From: Hydractinia symbiolongicarpus
Lineage: Eukaryota > Cnidaria > Hydrozoa > Anthoathecata > Hydractiniidae
Assembly (NCBI RefSeq): GCF_029227915.1
Contig: NC_079877.1
Span: 5,334,001 to 5,398,000 of the forward strand
DNA length: 64,000 bases
Direction of reading: 5' to 3'
The position numbers and the translations under genes were made by a program. This document shows positions 23,301 to 37,630 of the stretch, piece by piece. Numbering within the stretch: the first letter of the stretch is position 1; the number at the start of each line of letters is the position of its first letter. The notes under the pieces are model-generated. The model ran no database searches and was not told the DNA's origin. It saw nothing but the letters and a program-made list of their open reading frames with translations.

Positions 23301-26300
23301 AAAACGCATGAGACTTGTAGTTTTCAAAAATGTTTTCATTTTTGATGAGACACTGAATAAAAGAAGTTTAATCGCTGGCAAACGAAAACCCGCGATTTCC
23401 CGTAAATCCCGGGCTTGGCACGTATAGTCGAATGTATACAAAGAAAGTACCCTGTGAGTAAACTCATTTCCAGAACGATTTTTTAAATTATTTTTTCACC
23501 ACTAAAGCCCATGAGACTTGTAGTTTTTAAAAATGTTTTCATTTTTGATGAGACGCTGAATAAAAGAAGTTTAATCGCCGGCAAACGAAAACCCGCGATT
23601 TCCCGTAAATCCCGGCTTGGCCCGTATAGTCAAAAGTATACAAAGAAAGTACCCAGGGAGTAAAATCATTTCCCGAACGATTTTTTAAATTATTTTTTCA
23701 CCACTAAAACGCATGAGACTTGTAGTTTTCAAAAATGTTTTCATTTTTGATGAGACGCTGACTAAAAGAAGTTTAATCGATGGCAAACGAAAACCCGCGA
23801 TTTCCCGTAAATCCCTGGCTTGGCACGTATAGTCGAATGTATACAAAGAAAGTACCCTGTGAGTAAACTCATTTCCAGAACGATTTTTTAAATTATTTTT
23901 TCACCACTAAAGCCCATGAGACTTGTAGTTTTGAAAAATGTTTTCATTTTTGATGAGACGCTGAATAAAAGAAGTTTATTCGCCGGCAAACGAAAACCCG
24001 CGATTTCCCGTAAATTTCGGCTTGGCCCGTATAGTCAAAAGTATACAAAGAAAGTACCCAGGGAGTAAAATCATTTCCCGAACGATTTTTTAAATTATTT
24101 TTTCACCACTAAAACGCATGAGACTTGTAGTTTTCAAAATATTTTTTATTTTTGATGAGACGCTGAATAAAAGCAGTTTAATCGCCGGCAAACGAAAACC
24201 TGCGATTTCCCTAAATCCCGGACTCGGCCCGTATAGTCAAAAGTATACAAAGAAAGTACCCAGGGAGTAAACTCATTTCCAGAACGATTTTTTAAATTAT
24301 ATTTTCACCACTAAAACGCATAAAACTTGTAGTTTTTAAAAATGTTTTCATTTTTGATGAGACGCTGAATAAAAGAAGTTTAATCGCCGGCAAACGAAAA
24401 CCCGCGATTTCCCGTAAATCCCGGGCTTGGCACGTATAGTCGAAAGTATACAAAGAAAGTACCCTGTGAGTAAACTCATTTCCAGAACGATTTTTTAAAT
24501 TATTTTTTCACCACTAAAACGCATGAGACTTGTAGTTTTCAAAAATGTTTTCATTTTTGATGAGACGCTGATTAAAAGCAGTTTAATCGCCGGCAAACGA
24601 AAACCCGCGATTTCCCGTAAATCCCGGGCTTGGCACGTATAGTCGAATGTATACAAAGAAAGTACCCTGTGAGTAAACTCATTTCCAGAACGATTTTTTA
24701 AATTATTTTTTCACCACTAAAACGCATGAGACTTGTAGTTTTCAAAGATGTTTTCATTTTTGATGAGACGCTGAATAAAAGAAGTTTAATCGCCGGCGAA
24801 CGAAAACCAGCGATTTCCCGTAAATCCCGGGCTTGGCCCGTATAGTCAAAAGTATACAAAGAAAGTAACCAGGGAGTAAACTCATTTCCCAAACGTTTTT
24901 TTAAATTATTATTTCACCACTAAAACGCATGAGACTTGTAGTTTTCAAGAATGTTTTCATTTTTGATGAGACGCTGAATAAAAGCAGTTTAATCGCCGGC
25001 AAACGAAAACCCGCGATTTCCCGTAAATCCCGGGCTTGGCACGTATAGTCGAATGTATACAAAGAAAGTACCCTGTGAGTAAACTCATTTCCAGATCGAT
25101 TTTTTAAATTATTTTTTCACCACTAAAGCCCATGAGACTTGTAGTTTTTAAAAATGTTTTCATTTTTGATGAGACGCTGAATAAAAGAAGTTTAATCGCC
25201 GGCAAACGAAAACCCGCGATTTCCCGTAAATCCCGGCTTGGCCCGTATAGTCAAAAGTATACAAAAAAAGTACCCAGGGAGTAAAATCATTTCCCGAATG
25301 ATTTTTTAAATAATTTTTTCACCACTAAAACGCATGAGACTTGTAGTTTTCAAAAATGTTTTCATTTTTGATGAGACACTGAATAAAAGAAGTTTAATCG
25401 CTGGCAAACGAAAACCCGCGATTTCCCGTAAATCCCGGGCTTGGCACGTATAGTCGAATGTATACAAAGAAAGTACCCTGTGAGTAAACTCATTTCCAGA
25501 ACGATTTTTTAAATTATTTTTTCACCACTAAAGCCCATGAGACTTGTAGTTTTTAAAAATGTTTTCATTTTTGATGAGACGCTGAATAAAAGAAGTTTAA
25601 TCGCCGGCAAACGAAAACCCGCGATTTCCCGTAAATCCCGGCTTGGCCCGTATAGTCAAAAGTATACAAAGAAAGTACCCAGGGAGTAAAATCATTTCCC
25701 GAACGATTTTTTAAATTATTTTTTCACCACTAAAGCCCATGAGACTTGTAGTTTTCAAAAATGTTTTCATTTTTGATGAGACGCTGACTAAAAGAAGTTT
25801 AATCGATGGCAAACGAAAACCCGCGATTTCCCGTAAATCCCTGGCTTGGCACGTATAGTCGAATGTATACAAAGAAAGTACCCTGTGAGTAAACTCATTT
25901 CCAGAACGATTTTTTAAATTATTTTTTCACCACTAAAGCCCATGAGACTTGTAGTTTTGAAAAATGTTTTCATTTTTGATGAGACGCTGAATAAAAGAAG
26001 TTTATTCGCCGGCAAACGAAAACCCGCGATTTCCCGTAAATTTCGGCTTGGCCCGTATAGTCAAAAGTATACAAAGAAAGTACCCAGGGAGTAAAATCAT
26101 TTCCCGAACGATTTTTTAAATTATTTTTTCACCACTAAAACGCATGAGACTTGTAGTTTTCAAAATATTTTTTATTTTTGATGAGACGCTGAATAAAAGC
26201 AGTTTAATCGCCGGCAAACGAAAACCTGCGATTTCCCGTAAATCCCGGGCTTGGCACGTATAGTCGAAAGTATACAAAGAAAGTACCCTGTGAGTAAACT
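20400..26300 (-). repeat. Higher-order repeat with variable copy length: 9, 8 and 10 units
   Basis: The private string ATTTCGGCTTGG lies at 20571, 22393, 24014 and 26040, so the steps are 1822, 1621 and 2026 bp. The differences are whole units. For example, the units with CAAAATATTTTTTATTTTTG and with AAATTATATTTTC / CATAAAACTTG, present near 24.1-24.3 kb, are absent near 22.5 kb. This is the signature of unequal exchange in register. Confidence 0.85.
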
Positions 26301-29300
26301 CATTTCCAGAACGATTTTTTAAATTATTTTTTCACCACTAAAACGCATGAGACTTGTAGTTTTCAAAAATGTTTTCATTTTTGATGAGACGCTGAATAAA
26401 AGAACTTTAATCGCCGGCGAACGAAAACCCGCGATTTCCCGTAAATCCCGGGCTTGGCCCGTATAGTCAAAAGTATACAAAGAAAGTACCCAGGGAGTAA
26501 ACTCATTTCCCAAACGATTTTTTAAATTATTTTTTCACCACTAAAACGCATGAGACTTGTAGTTTTTAAGAATGTTTTCATTTTTGATGAGACGCTGAAT
26601 AAAAGCAGTTTAATCGCCGGCAAACGAAAACCCGCGATTTCCCGTAAATCCCGGGCTTGGCACGTATAGTCGAATGTATACAAAGAAAGTACCCTGTGAG
26701 TAAACTCATTTCCAGAACGATTTTTTAAATTATTTTTTCACCACTAAAACGCATGAGACTTGTAGTTTTCAAAAAAGTTTTCATTTTTGATGAGACGCTG
26801 AATAAAAGAAGTTTAATCGCCGGCGAACGAAAACCCGCGATTTCCCGTAAATCCCGGGCTTGGCCCGTATAGTCAAAAGTATACAAAGAAAGTAACCAGG
26901 GAGTAAACTCATTTCCCAAACGTTTTTTTAAATTATTATTTCACCACTAAAACGCATGAGACTTGTAGTTTTCAAGAATGTTTTCATTTTTGATGAGACG
27001 CTGAATAAAAGCAGTTTAATCGCCGGCAAACGAAAACCCGCGATTTTCCGTAAATCCCGGGCTTGGCACGTATAGTCGAATGTATACAAAGAAAGTACCC
27101 TGTGAGTAAACTCATTTCCAGATCGATTTTTTAAATTATTTTTTCACCACTAAAACGCATGAGACTTGTAGTTTTCAAAATATTTTTTATTTTTGATGAG
27201 ACGCTGAATAAAAGCAGTTTAATCGCCGGCAAACGAGAACCTGCGATTTCCCTAAATCCCGGACTCGGCCCGTATAGTCAAAAGTATACAAAGAAAGTAC
27301 CCAGGGAGTAAACTCATTTCCAGAACGATTTTTTAAATTATATTTTCACCACTAAAACGCATAAAACTTGTAGTTTTTAAAAATGTTTTCATTTTTGATG
27401 AGACGCTGAATAAAAGAAGTTTAATCGCCGGCAAACGAAAACCCGCGATTTCCCGTAAATCCCGGGCTTGGCACGTATAGTCGAATGTATACAAAGAAAG
27501 TACCCTGTGAGTAAACTCATTTCCAGAACGATTTTTTAAATTATTTTTTCACCACTAAAACGCATGAGACTTGTAGTTTTCAAAAATGTTTTCATTTTTG
27601 ATGAGACGCTGAATAAAAGAACTTTAATCGCCGGCGAACGAAAACCCGCGATTTCCCGTAAATCCCGGGCTTGGCCCGTATAGTCAAAAGTATACAAAGA
27701 AAGTACCCAGGGAGTAAACTCATTTCCCAAACGATTTTTTAAATTATTTTTTCACCACTAAAACGCATGAGACTTGTAGTTTTCAAGAATGTTTTCATTT
27801 TTGATGAGACGCTGAATAAAAGCAGTTTAATCGCCGGCAAACGAAAACCCGCGATTTCCCGTAAATCCCGGGCTTGGCACGTATAGTCGAATGTATACAA
27901 AGAAAGTACCCTGTGAGTAAACTCATTTCCAGAACGATTTTTTAAATTATTTTTTCACCACTAAAACGCATCAGACTTGTAGTTTTCAAAAATGTTTTCA
28001 TTTTTGATGAGACGCTGAATAAAAGAAGTTTAATCGCCGGCGAACGAAAACCCGCGATTTCCCGTAAATCCCGGGCTTGGCCCGTATAGTCAAAAGTATA
28101 CAAAGAAAGTAACCAGGGAGTAAACTCATTTCCCAAACGTTTTTTTAAATTATTATTTCACCACTAAAACGCATGAGACTTGTAGTTTTCAAGAATGTTT
28201 TCATTTTTGATGAGACGCTGAATAAAAGCAGTTTAATCGCCGGCAAACGAAAACCCGCGATTTCCCGTAAATCCCGGGCTTGGCACGTATAGTCGAATGT
28301 ATACAAAGAAAGTACCCTGTGAGTAAACTCATTTCCAGATCGATTTTTTAAATTATTTTTTCACCACTAAAACGCATGAGACTTGTAGTTTTCAAAATAT
28401 TTTTTATTTTTGATGAGACGCTGAATAAAAGCAGTTTAATCGCCGGCAAACGAAAACCTGCGATTTCCCTAAATCCCGGACTCGGCCCGTATAGTCAAAA
28501 GTATACAAAAAAAGTACCCAGGGAGTAAACTCATTTCCAGAACGATTTTTTAAATTATATGTTCACCACTAAAACGCATAAAACTTGTAGTTTTTAAAAA
28601 TGTTTTCATTTTTGATGAGACGCTGAATAAAAGAAGTTTATTTGCCGGCAAACGAAAACCCGCGATTTCCCGTAAATCCCGGGCTTGGCACGTATAGTCG
28701 AATGTATACAAAGAAAGTACCCTGTGAGTAAACTCATTTCCAGAACGATTTTTTAAATTATTTTTTCACCACTAAAACGCATGAGACTTGTAGTTTTCAA
28801 AAATGTTTTCATTTTTGATGAGACGCTGAATAAATAAACTTTAATCGCCGGCGAACGAAAACCCGCGATTTCCCGTAAATCCCGGGCTTGGCCCGTATAG
28901 TCAAAAGTATACAAAGAAAGTACCCAGGGAGTAAACTCATTTCCCAAACGATTTTTTAAATTATTTTTTCACCACTAAAACGCATGAGACTTGTAGTTTT
29001 CAAGAATGTTTTCATTTTTGATGAGACGCTGAATAAAAGCAGTTTAATCGCCGGCAAACGAAAACCCGCGATTTCCCGTAAATCCCGGGCTTGGCACGTA
29101 TAGTCGAATGTATACAAAGAAAGTACCCTGTGAGTAAACTCATTTCCAGAACGATTTTTTAAATTATATTTTCACCACTAAAACGCATGAGACTTGTAGT
29201 TTTCAAAAATGTTTTCATTTTTGATGAGACGCTGAATAAAAGAAGTATAATCGCCGGCGAACGAAAACCCGCGATTTCCCGTAAATCCCGGGCTTGGCCC

Positions 29301-29400
29301 GTATAGTCAAAAGTATACAAAGAAAGTAACCAGGGAGTAAACTCATTTCCCAAACGTTTTTTTAAATTATTATTTCACCACTAAAACGCATGAGACTTGT
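26160..29400 (-). repeat. Higher-order repeat, 1217 bp (6 units), about 2.7 copies
   Basis: Type F-like units with AGAACTTTAATCGCCGGCGAACG repeat at a step of 1217 bp (around 26400, 27617 and 28834), with CAAAATATTTTTTATTTTTG at about 26161, 27178 and 28391. The third copy has private changes (AATAAACTTTAATC; TTTATTTGCCGGC). Confidence 0.85.
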
Positions 29401-31099
29401 AGTTTTCAAGAATGTTTTCATTTTTGATGAGACGCTGAATAAAAGCAGTTTAATCGCCGGCAAACGAAAACCCGCGATTTCCCGTAAATCCCGGGCTTGG
29501 CACGTATAGTCGAATGTATACAAAGAAAGTACCCTGTGAGTAAACTCATTTCCAGATCGATTTTTTAAATTATTTTTTCACCACTAAAACGCATAAGACT
29601 TGTAGTTTTTAAAAATGTTTTCATTTTTGATGAGACGCTGAATAAAAGAAGTTTAATCGCCGGCAAACTAAAACCCGCAATTTCCCGTAAATCCGGGGCT
29701 TGGCCCGTATAGTCGAATGTATACAAAGAAAGTACCCAGGGAGTAAACTCATTTCCCGAACGATTTTTTAAATTTTTTTTTCACCACTAAAACGCATGAG
29801 ACTTGTAGTTTTTAAAAATGTTTTCATTTTTGATGAGACGCTTAATGAAAGAGGTTTAATCGCCGGAAAACGAAAACCCGCGATTTCTCGTAAATCCCGG
29901 GCTTGGCCCGTATAGTCGAATGTATACAAAGAAAGTACCCTGTGTGTAAACTCATTTCCAGAACGATTTTTTAAATTATTTTTTCACCACTAAAACGCAT
30001 CAGACTTGTAATTTTTAAAAATGTTTACATTTCTGATGAGACGCTGAATAAAAGAAGTTTAATCGCCGGCAAACGAAAACCCGCGATTTCCCGTAAATCC
30101 CGGGCTTGGCCCGCATAGTCGAATGTATACGAAGAAAGTACCCTGTGAGTAAACTCATTTCCAGAACGATTTTTTAAATTATTTTTTCACCACTATAGCC
30201 CATGAGACTTGTAGTTTTTAAAAATGTTTTCATTTTTGATAAGACGCTGAATAAAAGAAGTTTAATCGCCGGCAAACGAAAACCCGCGATTTCCCGTAAA
30301 TCCCGGCTTGGCCCGTATAGTCAAAAGTATACAAAAAAAGTAGCCAGGGAGTAAAATCATTTCCCGAATGATTTTTTAAATAATTTTTTCACCACTAAAA
30401 CGCATGAGACTTGTAGTTTTCAAAAATGTTTTCATTTTTGATGAGACGCTGAATAAAAGAAGTTTAATCGCTGGCAAACGAAAACCCGCGATTTCCCGTA
30501 AATCCCGGGCTTGGCACGTATAGTCGAATGTATACAAAGAAAGTATCCTGTGAGTAAACTCATTTCCAGAACGATTTTTTAAATTATTTTTTCACCACTA
30601 AAGCCCATGAGACTTGTAGTTTTTAAAAATGTTTTCATTTTTGATGAGACGCTGAATAAAAGAAGTTTAATCGCCGGCAAACGAAAACCCGCGATTTCCT
30701 GTAAATCCCGGCTTGGCCCGTGTAGTCAAAAGTATACAAAGAAAGTACCCAGGGAGTAAAATCATTTCCCGAACGATTTTTTAAATTATTTTTTCACCAC
30801 TAAAACGCATGAGACTTGTAGTTTTCAAAAATGTTTTCATTTTTGATGAGACGCTGACTAAAAGAAGTTTAATCGATGGCAAACGAAAACCCGCGATTTC
30901 CCGTAAATCCCGGGCTTGGCACGTATAGTCGAATGTATACAAAGAAAGTACCCTGTGAGTAAACTCATTTCCAGAACGATTTTTTAAATTATTTTTTCAC
31001 CACTAAAGCCCATGAGACTTGTAGTTTTGAAAAATGTTTTCATTTTTGATGAGACGCTGAATAAAAGAAGTTTATTCGCCGGCAAACGAAAACCCGCGA

Positions 31100-34000
31100 T
31101 TTCCCGTAAATTCCGGCTTGGCCCGTATAGTCAAAAGTATACAAAGAAAGTACCCAGGGAGTAAACTCATTTCCCAAACGATTTTTTAAATTATTTTTTC
31201 ACCACTAAAACGCATGAGACTTGTAGTTTTCAAGAATGTTTTCATTTTTGATGAGACGCTGAATAAAAGCAGTTTAATCGCCGGCAAACGAAAACCCGCG
31301 ATTTCCCGTAAATCCCGGGCTTGGCACGTATAGTCGAATGTATACAAAGAAAGTACCCTGTGAGTAAACTCATTTCCAGAACGATTTTTTAAATTATTTT
31401 TTCACCACTAAAACGCATGAGACTTGTAGTTTTCAAAAATGTTTTCATTTTTGATGAGACGCTGAATAAAAGAAGTCTAATCGCCGGCGAACGAAAACCC
31501 GCGATTTCCCGTAAATCCCGGGCTTGGCCCGTATAGTCAAAAGTATACAAAGAAAGTAACCAGGAAGTAAACTCATTTCCCAAACGTTTTTTTAAATTAT
31601 TATTTTACCACTAAAACGCATGAGACTTGTAGTTTTCAAGAATGTTTTCATTTTTGATGAGACGCTGAATAAAAGCAGTTTAATCGCCGGCAAACGAAAA
31701 CCCGCGATTTCCCGTAAATCCCGGGCTTGGCACGTATAGTCGAATGTATACAAAGAAAGTACCCAGGGAGTAAAATCATTTCCCGAACGATTTTTTAAAT
31801 TATTTTTTCACCACTAAAACGCATGAGACTTGTAGTTTTCAAAAATGTTTTCATTTTTGATGAGACGCTGACTAAAAGAAGTTTAATCGATGGCTAACGA
31901 AAACCCGCGATTTCCCGTAAATCCCGGGCTTGGCACGTATAGTCGAATGTATACAAAGAAAGTACCCTGTGAGTAAACTCATTTCCAGAACGATTTTTTA
32001 AATTATTTTTTCACCACTAAAGCCCATGAGACTTGTAGTTTTGAAAAATGTTTTCATTTTTGATGAAACGCTGAATAAAAGAAGTTTATTCGCCGGCAAA
32101 CGAAAACCCGCGATTTCCCGTAAATTCCGGCTTGGCCCGTATAGTCAAAAGTATACAAAGAAAGTACCCAGGGAGTAAAATCATTTCCCAAACGATTTTT
32201 TAAATTATTTTTTCACCACTAAAACGCATGACACTTGTAGTTTTCAAGAATGTTTTCATTTTTGATGAGACGCTGAATAAAAGCAGTTTAATCGCCGGCA
32301 AACGAAAACCCGCGATTTCCCGTAAATCCCGGGCTTGGCACGTATAGTCGAATGTATACAAAGAAAGTACCCTGTGAGTAAACTCATTTCCAGAACGATT
32401 TTTTAAATTATTTTTTCACCACTAAAACGCATGAGACTTGTAGTTTTCAAAAATGTTTTCATTTTTGATGAGACGCTGAATAAAAGAAGTTTATTCGCCG
32501 GCGAACGAAAACCCGCGATTTCCCGTAAATCCCGGGCTTAACCCGTATAGTCAAAAGTATACAAAGAAAGTACCCAGGGAGTAAAATCATTTCCCGAACG
32601 ATTTTTTAAATTATTTTTTCACCACTAAAACGCATGAGACTTGTAGTTTTCAAAAATGTTTTCATTTTTGATGAGACGCTGACTAAAAGAAGTTTAATCG
32701 ATGGCAAACGAAAACCCGCGATTTCCCGTAAATCCCGGGCTTGGCACGTATAGTCGAATGTATACAAAGAAAGTACCCTGTGAGTAAACTCATTTCCAGA
32801 ACGATTTTTTAAATTATTTTTTCACCACTAAAGCCCATGAGACTTGTAGTTTTGAAAAAAGTTTTCATTTTTGATGAGACGCTGAATAAAAGAAGTTTAT
32901 TCGCCGGCAAACGAAAACCCGCGATTTCCCGTAAATTCCGGCTTGGCCCGTATAGTCTAAAGTATACAAAGAAAGTACCCAGGGAGTAAACTCATTTCCC
33001 AAACGATTTTTTAAATTATTTTTTCACCACTAAAACGCATGAGACTTGTAGTTTTCAAGAATGTTTTCATTTTTGATGAGACGCTGAATAAAAGCAGTTT
33101 AATCGCCGGCAAACGAAAACCCGCGATTTCCCGTAAATCCCGGGCTTGGCACGTATAGTCGAATGTATACAAAGAAAGTACCCTGTGAGTAAACTCATTT
33201 CCAGAACGATTTTTTAAATTATTTTTTCACCACTAAAACGCATGAGACTTGTAGTTTTCAAAAATGTTTTCATTTTTGATGAGACGCTGAATAAAAGAAG
33301 TCTAATCGCCGGCGAACGAAAACCCGCGATTTCCCGTAAATCCCGGGCTTGGCCCGTATAGTCAAAAGTATACAAAGAAAGTAACCAGGAAGTAAACTCA
33401 TTTCCCAAACGTTTTTTTAAATTATTATTTTACCACTAAAACGCATGAGACTTGTAGTTTTCAAGAATGTTTTCATTTTTGATGAGACGCTGAATAAAAG
33501 CAGTTTAATCGCCGGCAAACGAAAACCCGCGATTTCCCGTAAATCCCGGGCTTGGCACGTATAGTCGAATGTATACAAAGAAAGTACCCAGGGAGTAAAA
33601 TCATTTCCCGAACGATTTTTTAAATTATTTTTTCACCACTAAAACGCATGAGACTTGTAGTTTTCAAAAATGTTTTCATTTTTGATGAGACGCTGACTAA
33701 AAGAAGTTTAATCGATGGCAAACGAAAACCCGCGATTTCCCGTAAATCCCGGGCTTGGCACGTATAGTCGAATGTATACAAAGAAAGTACCCTGTGAGTA
33801 AACTCATTTCCAGAACGATTTTTTAAATTATTTTTTCACCACTAAAGCCCATGAGACTTGTAGTTTTGAAAAAAGTTTTCATTTTTGATGAGACGCTGAA
33901 TAAAAGAAGTTTATTCGCCGGCAAACGAAAACCCGCGATTTCCCGTAAATTCCGGCTTGGCCCGTATAGTCAAAAGTATACAAAGAAAGTACCCAGGGAG

Positions 34001-35000
34001 TAAACTCATTTCCCAAACGATTTTTTAAATTATTTTTTCACCACTAAAACGCATGAGACTTGTAGTTTTCAAGAATGTTTTCATTTTTGATGAGACGCTG
34101 AATAAAAGCAGTTTAATCGCCGGCAAACGAAAACCCGCGATTTCCCGTAAATCCCGGGCTTGGCACGTATAGTCGAATGTATACAAAGAAAGTACCCTGT
34201 GAGTAAACTCATTTCCAGAACGATTTTTTAAATTATTTTTTCACCACTAAAACGCATGAGACTTGTAGTTTTCAAAAATGTTTTCATTTTTGATGAGACG
34301 CTGAATAAAAGAAGTCTAATCGCCGGCGAACGAAAACCCGCGATTTCCCGTAAATCCCGGGCTTGGCCCGTACAGTCAAAAGTATACAAAGAAAGTAACC
34401 AGGAAGTAAACTCATTTCCCAAACGTTTTTTTAAATTATTATTTTACCACTAAAACGCATGAGACTTGTAGTTTTCAAGAATGTTTTCATTTTTGATGAG
34501 ACGCTGAATAAAAGCAGTTTAATCGCCGGCAAACGAAAACCCGCGATTTCCCGTAAATCCCGGGCTTGGCACGTATAGTCGAATGTATACAAAGAAAGTA
34601 CCCAGGGAGTAAAATCATTTCCCGAACGATTTTTTAAATTATTTTTTCACCACTAAAACGCATGAGACTTGTAGTTTTCAAAAATGTTTTCATTTTTGAT
34701 GAGACGCTGACTAAAAGAAGTTTAATCGATGGCAAACGAAAACCCGCGATTTCCCGTAAATCCCGGGCTTGGCACGTATAGTCGAATGTATACAAAGAAA
34801 GTACCCTGTGAGTAAACTCTTTTCCAGAACGATTTTTTAAATTATTTTTTCACCACTAAAGCCCATGAGACTTGTAGTTTTGAAAAATGTTTTCATTTTT
34901 GATGAGACGCTGAATAAAAGAAGTTTATTCGCCGGCAAACGAAAACCCGCGATTTCCCGTAAATTCCGGCTTGGCCCGTATAGTCAAAAGTATACAAAGA
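31100..35000 (-). repeat. Higher-order repeat, 9- and 5-unit copies (1825 and 1014 bp)
   Basis: The private pair AGAAGTCTAATCGCCGGCG and AACCAGGAAGTAAACTC recurs with steps of 1825 bp (31.4 to 33.2 kb) and then 1014 bp (33.2 to 34.2 kb). The 9-unit copy contains a five-unit segment (type E, type D-like with TTTATTCGCC, and others) that the later copies have only once. Confidence 0.8.
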
Positions 35001-37225
35001 AAGTACCCAGGGAGTAAAATCATTTCCCAAACGATTTTTTAAATTATTTTTTCACAACTAAAACGCATGACACTTGTAGTTTTCAAGAATGTTTTCATTT
35101 TTGATGAGACGCTGAATAAAAGCAGTTTAATCGCCGGCAAACGAAAACCCGCGATTTCCCGTAAATCCCGGGCTTGGCACGTATAGTCGAATGTATACAA
35201 AGAAAGTACCCTGTGAGTAAACTCATTTCCAGAACGATTTTTTAAATTATTTTTTCACCACTAAAACGCATGAGACTTGTAGTTTTCAAAAATGTTTTCA
35301 TTTTTGATGAGACGCTGAATAAAAGAAGTTTAATCGCCGGCGAACGAAAACCCGCGATTTCCCGTAAATCCCGGGCTTAACCCGTATAGTCAAAAGTATA
35401 CAAAGAAAGTACCCAGGGAGTAAAATCATTTCCCGAACGATTTTTTAAATTATTTTTTCACCACTAAAACGCATGAGACTTGTAGTTTTCAAAAATGTTT
35501 TCATTTTTGATGAGACGCTGACTAAAAGAAGTTTAATCGATGGCAAACGAAAACCCGCGATTTCCCGTAAATCCCGGGCTTGGCACGTATAGTCGAATGT
35601 ATACAAAGAAAGTACCCTGTGAGTAAACTCATTTCCAGAACGATTTTTTAAATTATTTTTTCACCACTAAAGCCCATGAGACTTGTAGTTTTGAAAAATG
35701 TTTTCATTTTTGATGAGACGCTGAATAAAAGAAGTTTATTCGCCGGCAAACGAAAACCCGCGATTTCCCGTAAATTCCGCCTTGGCCCGTATAGTCAAAA
35801 GTATACAAAGAAAGTACCCAGGGAGTAAAATCATTTCCCAAACGATTTTTTAAATTATTTTTTCACCACTAAAACGCATGACACTTGTAGTTTTCAAGAA
35901 TGTTTTCATTTTTGATGAGACGCTGAATAAAAGCAGTTTAATCGCCGGCAAACGAAAACCCGCGATTTCCCGTAAATCCCGGGCTTGGCACGTATAGTCG
36001 AATGTATACAAAGAAAGTACCCTGTGAGTAAACTCATTTCCAGATCGATTTTTTAAAATATTTTTTCACCACTAAAACGCATAAGACTTGTAGTTTTTAA
36101 AAATGTTTTCATTTTTGATGAGACGCTGAATAAAAGAAGTTTAATCGCCGGCAAACTAAAACCCGCGATTTCCCGTAAATCCGGGGCTTGGCCCGTATAG
36201 TCGAATGTATACAAAGAAAGTACCCAGGGAGTAAACTCATTTCCCGAACGATTTTTTAAATTTTTTTTTCACCACTAAAACGCATGAGACTTGTAGTTTT
36301 CAAAAATGTTTTCATTTTTGATGAGACGCTTAATGAAAGAGGTTTAATCGCCGGAAAACGAAAACCCGCGATTTCCCGTAAATCCCGGGCTTGGCCCGTA
36401 TAGTCGAATGTATACAAAGAAAGTACCCTGTGTGTAAACTCATTTCCAGAACGATTTTTTAAATTATTTTTTCACCACTAAAACGCATCAGACTTGTAGT
36501 TTTTAAAAATGTTTACATTTTTGATGAGACGCTGAATAAAAGAAGTTTAATCGCCGGCAAACGAAAACCCGCGATTTCCCGTAAATCCCGGCTTGGCCTG
36601 TATAGTCAAAAGTATACAAAGAAAGTACCCAGGGAGTAAACTCATTTCCCGAACGATCTTTTAAATTATTTTTTCACCACTAAAACGCATGAGACTTGTA
36701 GTTTTCAAAAATGTTTTCATTTTTGATGAGACGCTGAATAAAAGAAGTTTAATCGCTGGCAAACGAAAACCCGCGATTTCCCGTAAATCCCGGGCTTGGC
36801 CCGCATAGTCGAATGTATACGAAGAAAGTACCCTGTGAGTAAACTCATTTCCAGAACGATTTTTTAAATTATTTTTTCACCACTAAAGCCCATGAGACTT
36901 GTAGTTTTTAAAAATGTTTTCATTTTTGATGAGACGCTGAATAAAAGAAGTTTAATCGCCGGCAAACGAAAACCCGCGATTTCCCGTAAATCCCGGCTTG
37001 GCCCGTATAGTCAAAAGTATACAAAAAAAGTACCCAGGGAGTAAAATCATTTCCCGAATGATTTTTTAAATAATTTTTTCACCACTAAAACGCATGAGAC
37101 TTGTAGTTTTCAAAAATGTTTTCATTTTTGATGAGACGCTGAATAAAAGAAGTTTAATCGCTGGCAAACGAAAACCCGCGATTTCCCGTAAATCCCGGGC
37201 TTGGCACGTATAGTCGAATGTATAC

Positions 37226-37427
37226 AAAGAAAGTACCCTGTGAGTAAACTCATTTCCAGAACGATTTTTTAAATTATTTTTTCACCACTAAAGCCCATGA
37301 GACTTGTAGTTTTTAAAAATGTTTTCATTTTTGATGAGACGCTGAATAAAAGAAGTTTAATCGCCGGCAAACGAAAACCCGCGATTTCCCGTAAATCCCG
37401 GCTTGGCCCGTATAGTCAAAAGTATAC
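37226..37427 (-). repeat. Reference monomer, type D (AAAGCCCATGAG), 202 bp
   Basis: Two linked substitutions turn ACTAAAACGCATGAG into ACTAAAGCCCATGAG, and the CCCGGG is shortened to CCCGG (CCCGGCTTGGCCCG), which accounts for the 202-bp length. The first copy I find is at about 15401 and copies recur to about 62540. I see none in the forward array or in 9.66-15.4 kb. Confidence 0.8.
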
Positions 37428-37630
37428 AAAGAAAGTACCCAGGAAGTAAAATCATTTCCCGAACGATTTTTTAAATTATTTTTTCACCACTAAAACGCAT
37501 GAGACTTGTAGTTTTCAAAAATGTTTTCATTTTTGATGAGACGCTGACTAAAAGAAGTTTAATCGATGGCAAACGAAAACCCGCGATTTCCCGTAAATCC
37601 CGGGCTTGGCACGTATAATCGAATGTATAC
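37428..37630 (-). repeat. Reference monomer, type E (GACTAAAAG / ATCGATGG), 203 bp
   Basis: Marked by CGCTGACTAAAAGAAG in place of CGCTGAATAAAAGAAG together with TTTAATCGATGGCAAACG in place of TTTAATCGCCGGCAAACG. This creates an ATCGAT palindrome and destroys GCCGGC. It typically also begins GGGAGTAAAATCATTTCCC. Copies run from about 17690 to about 43440; I find none outside that interval. Confidence 0.8.
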
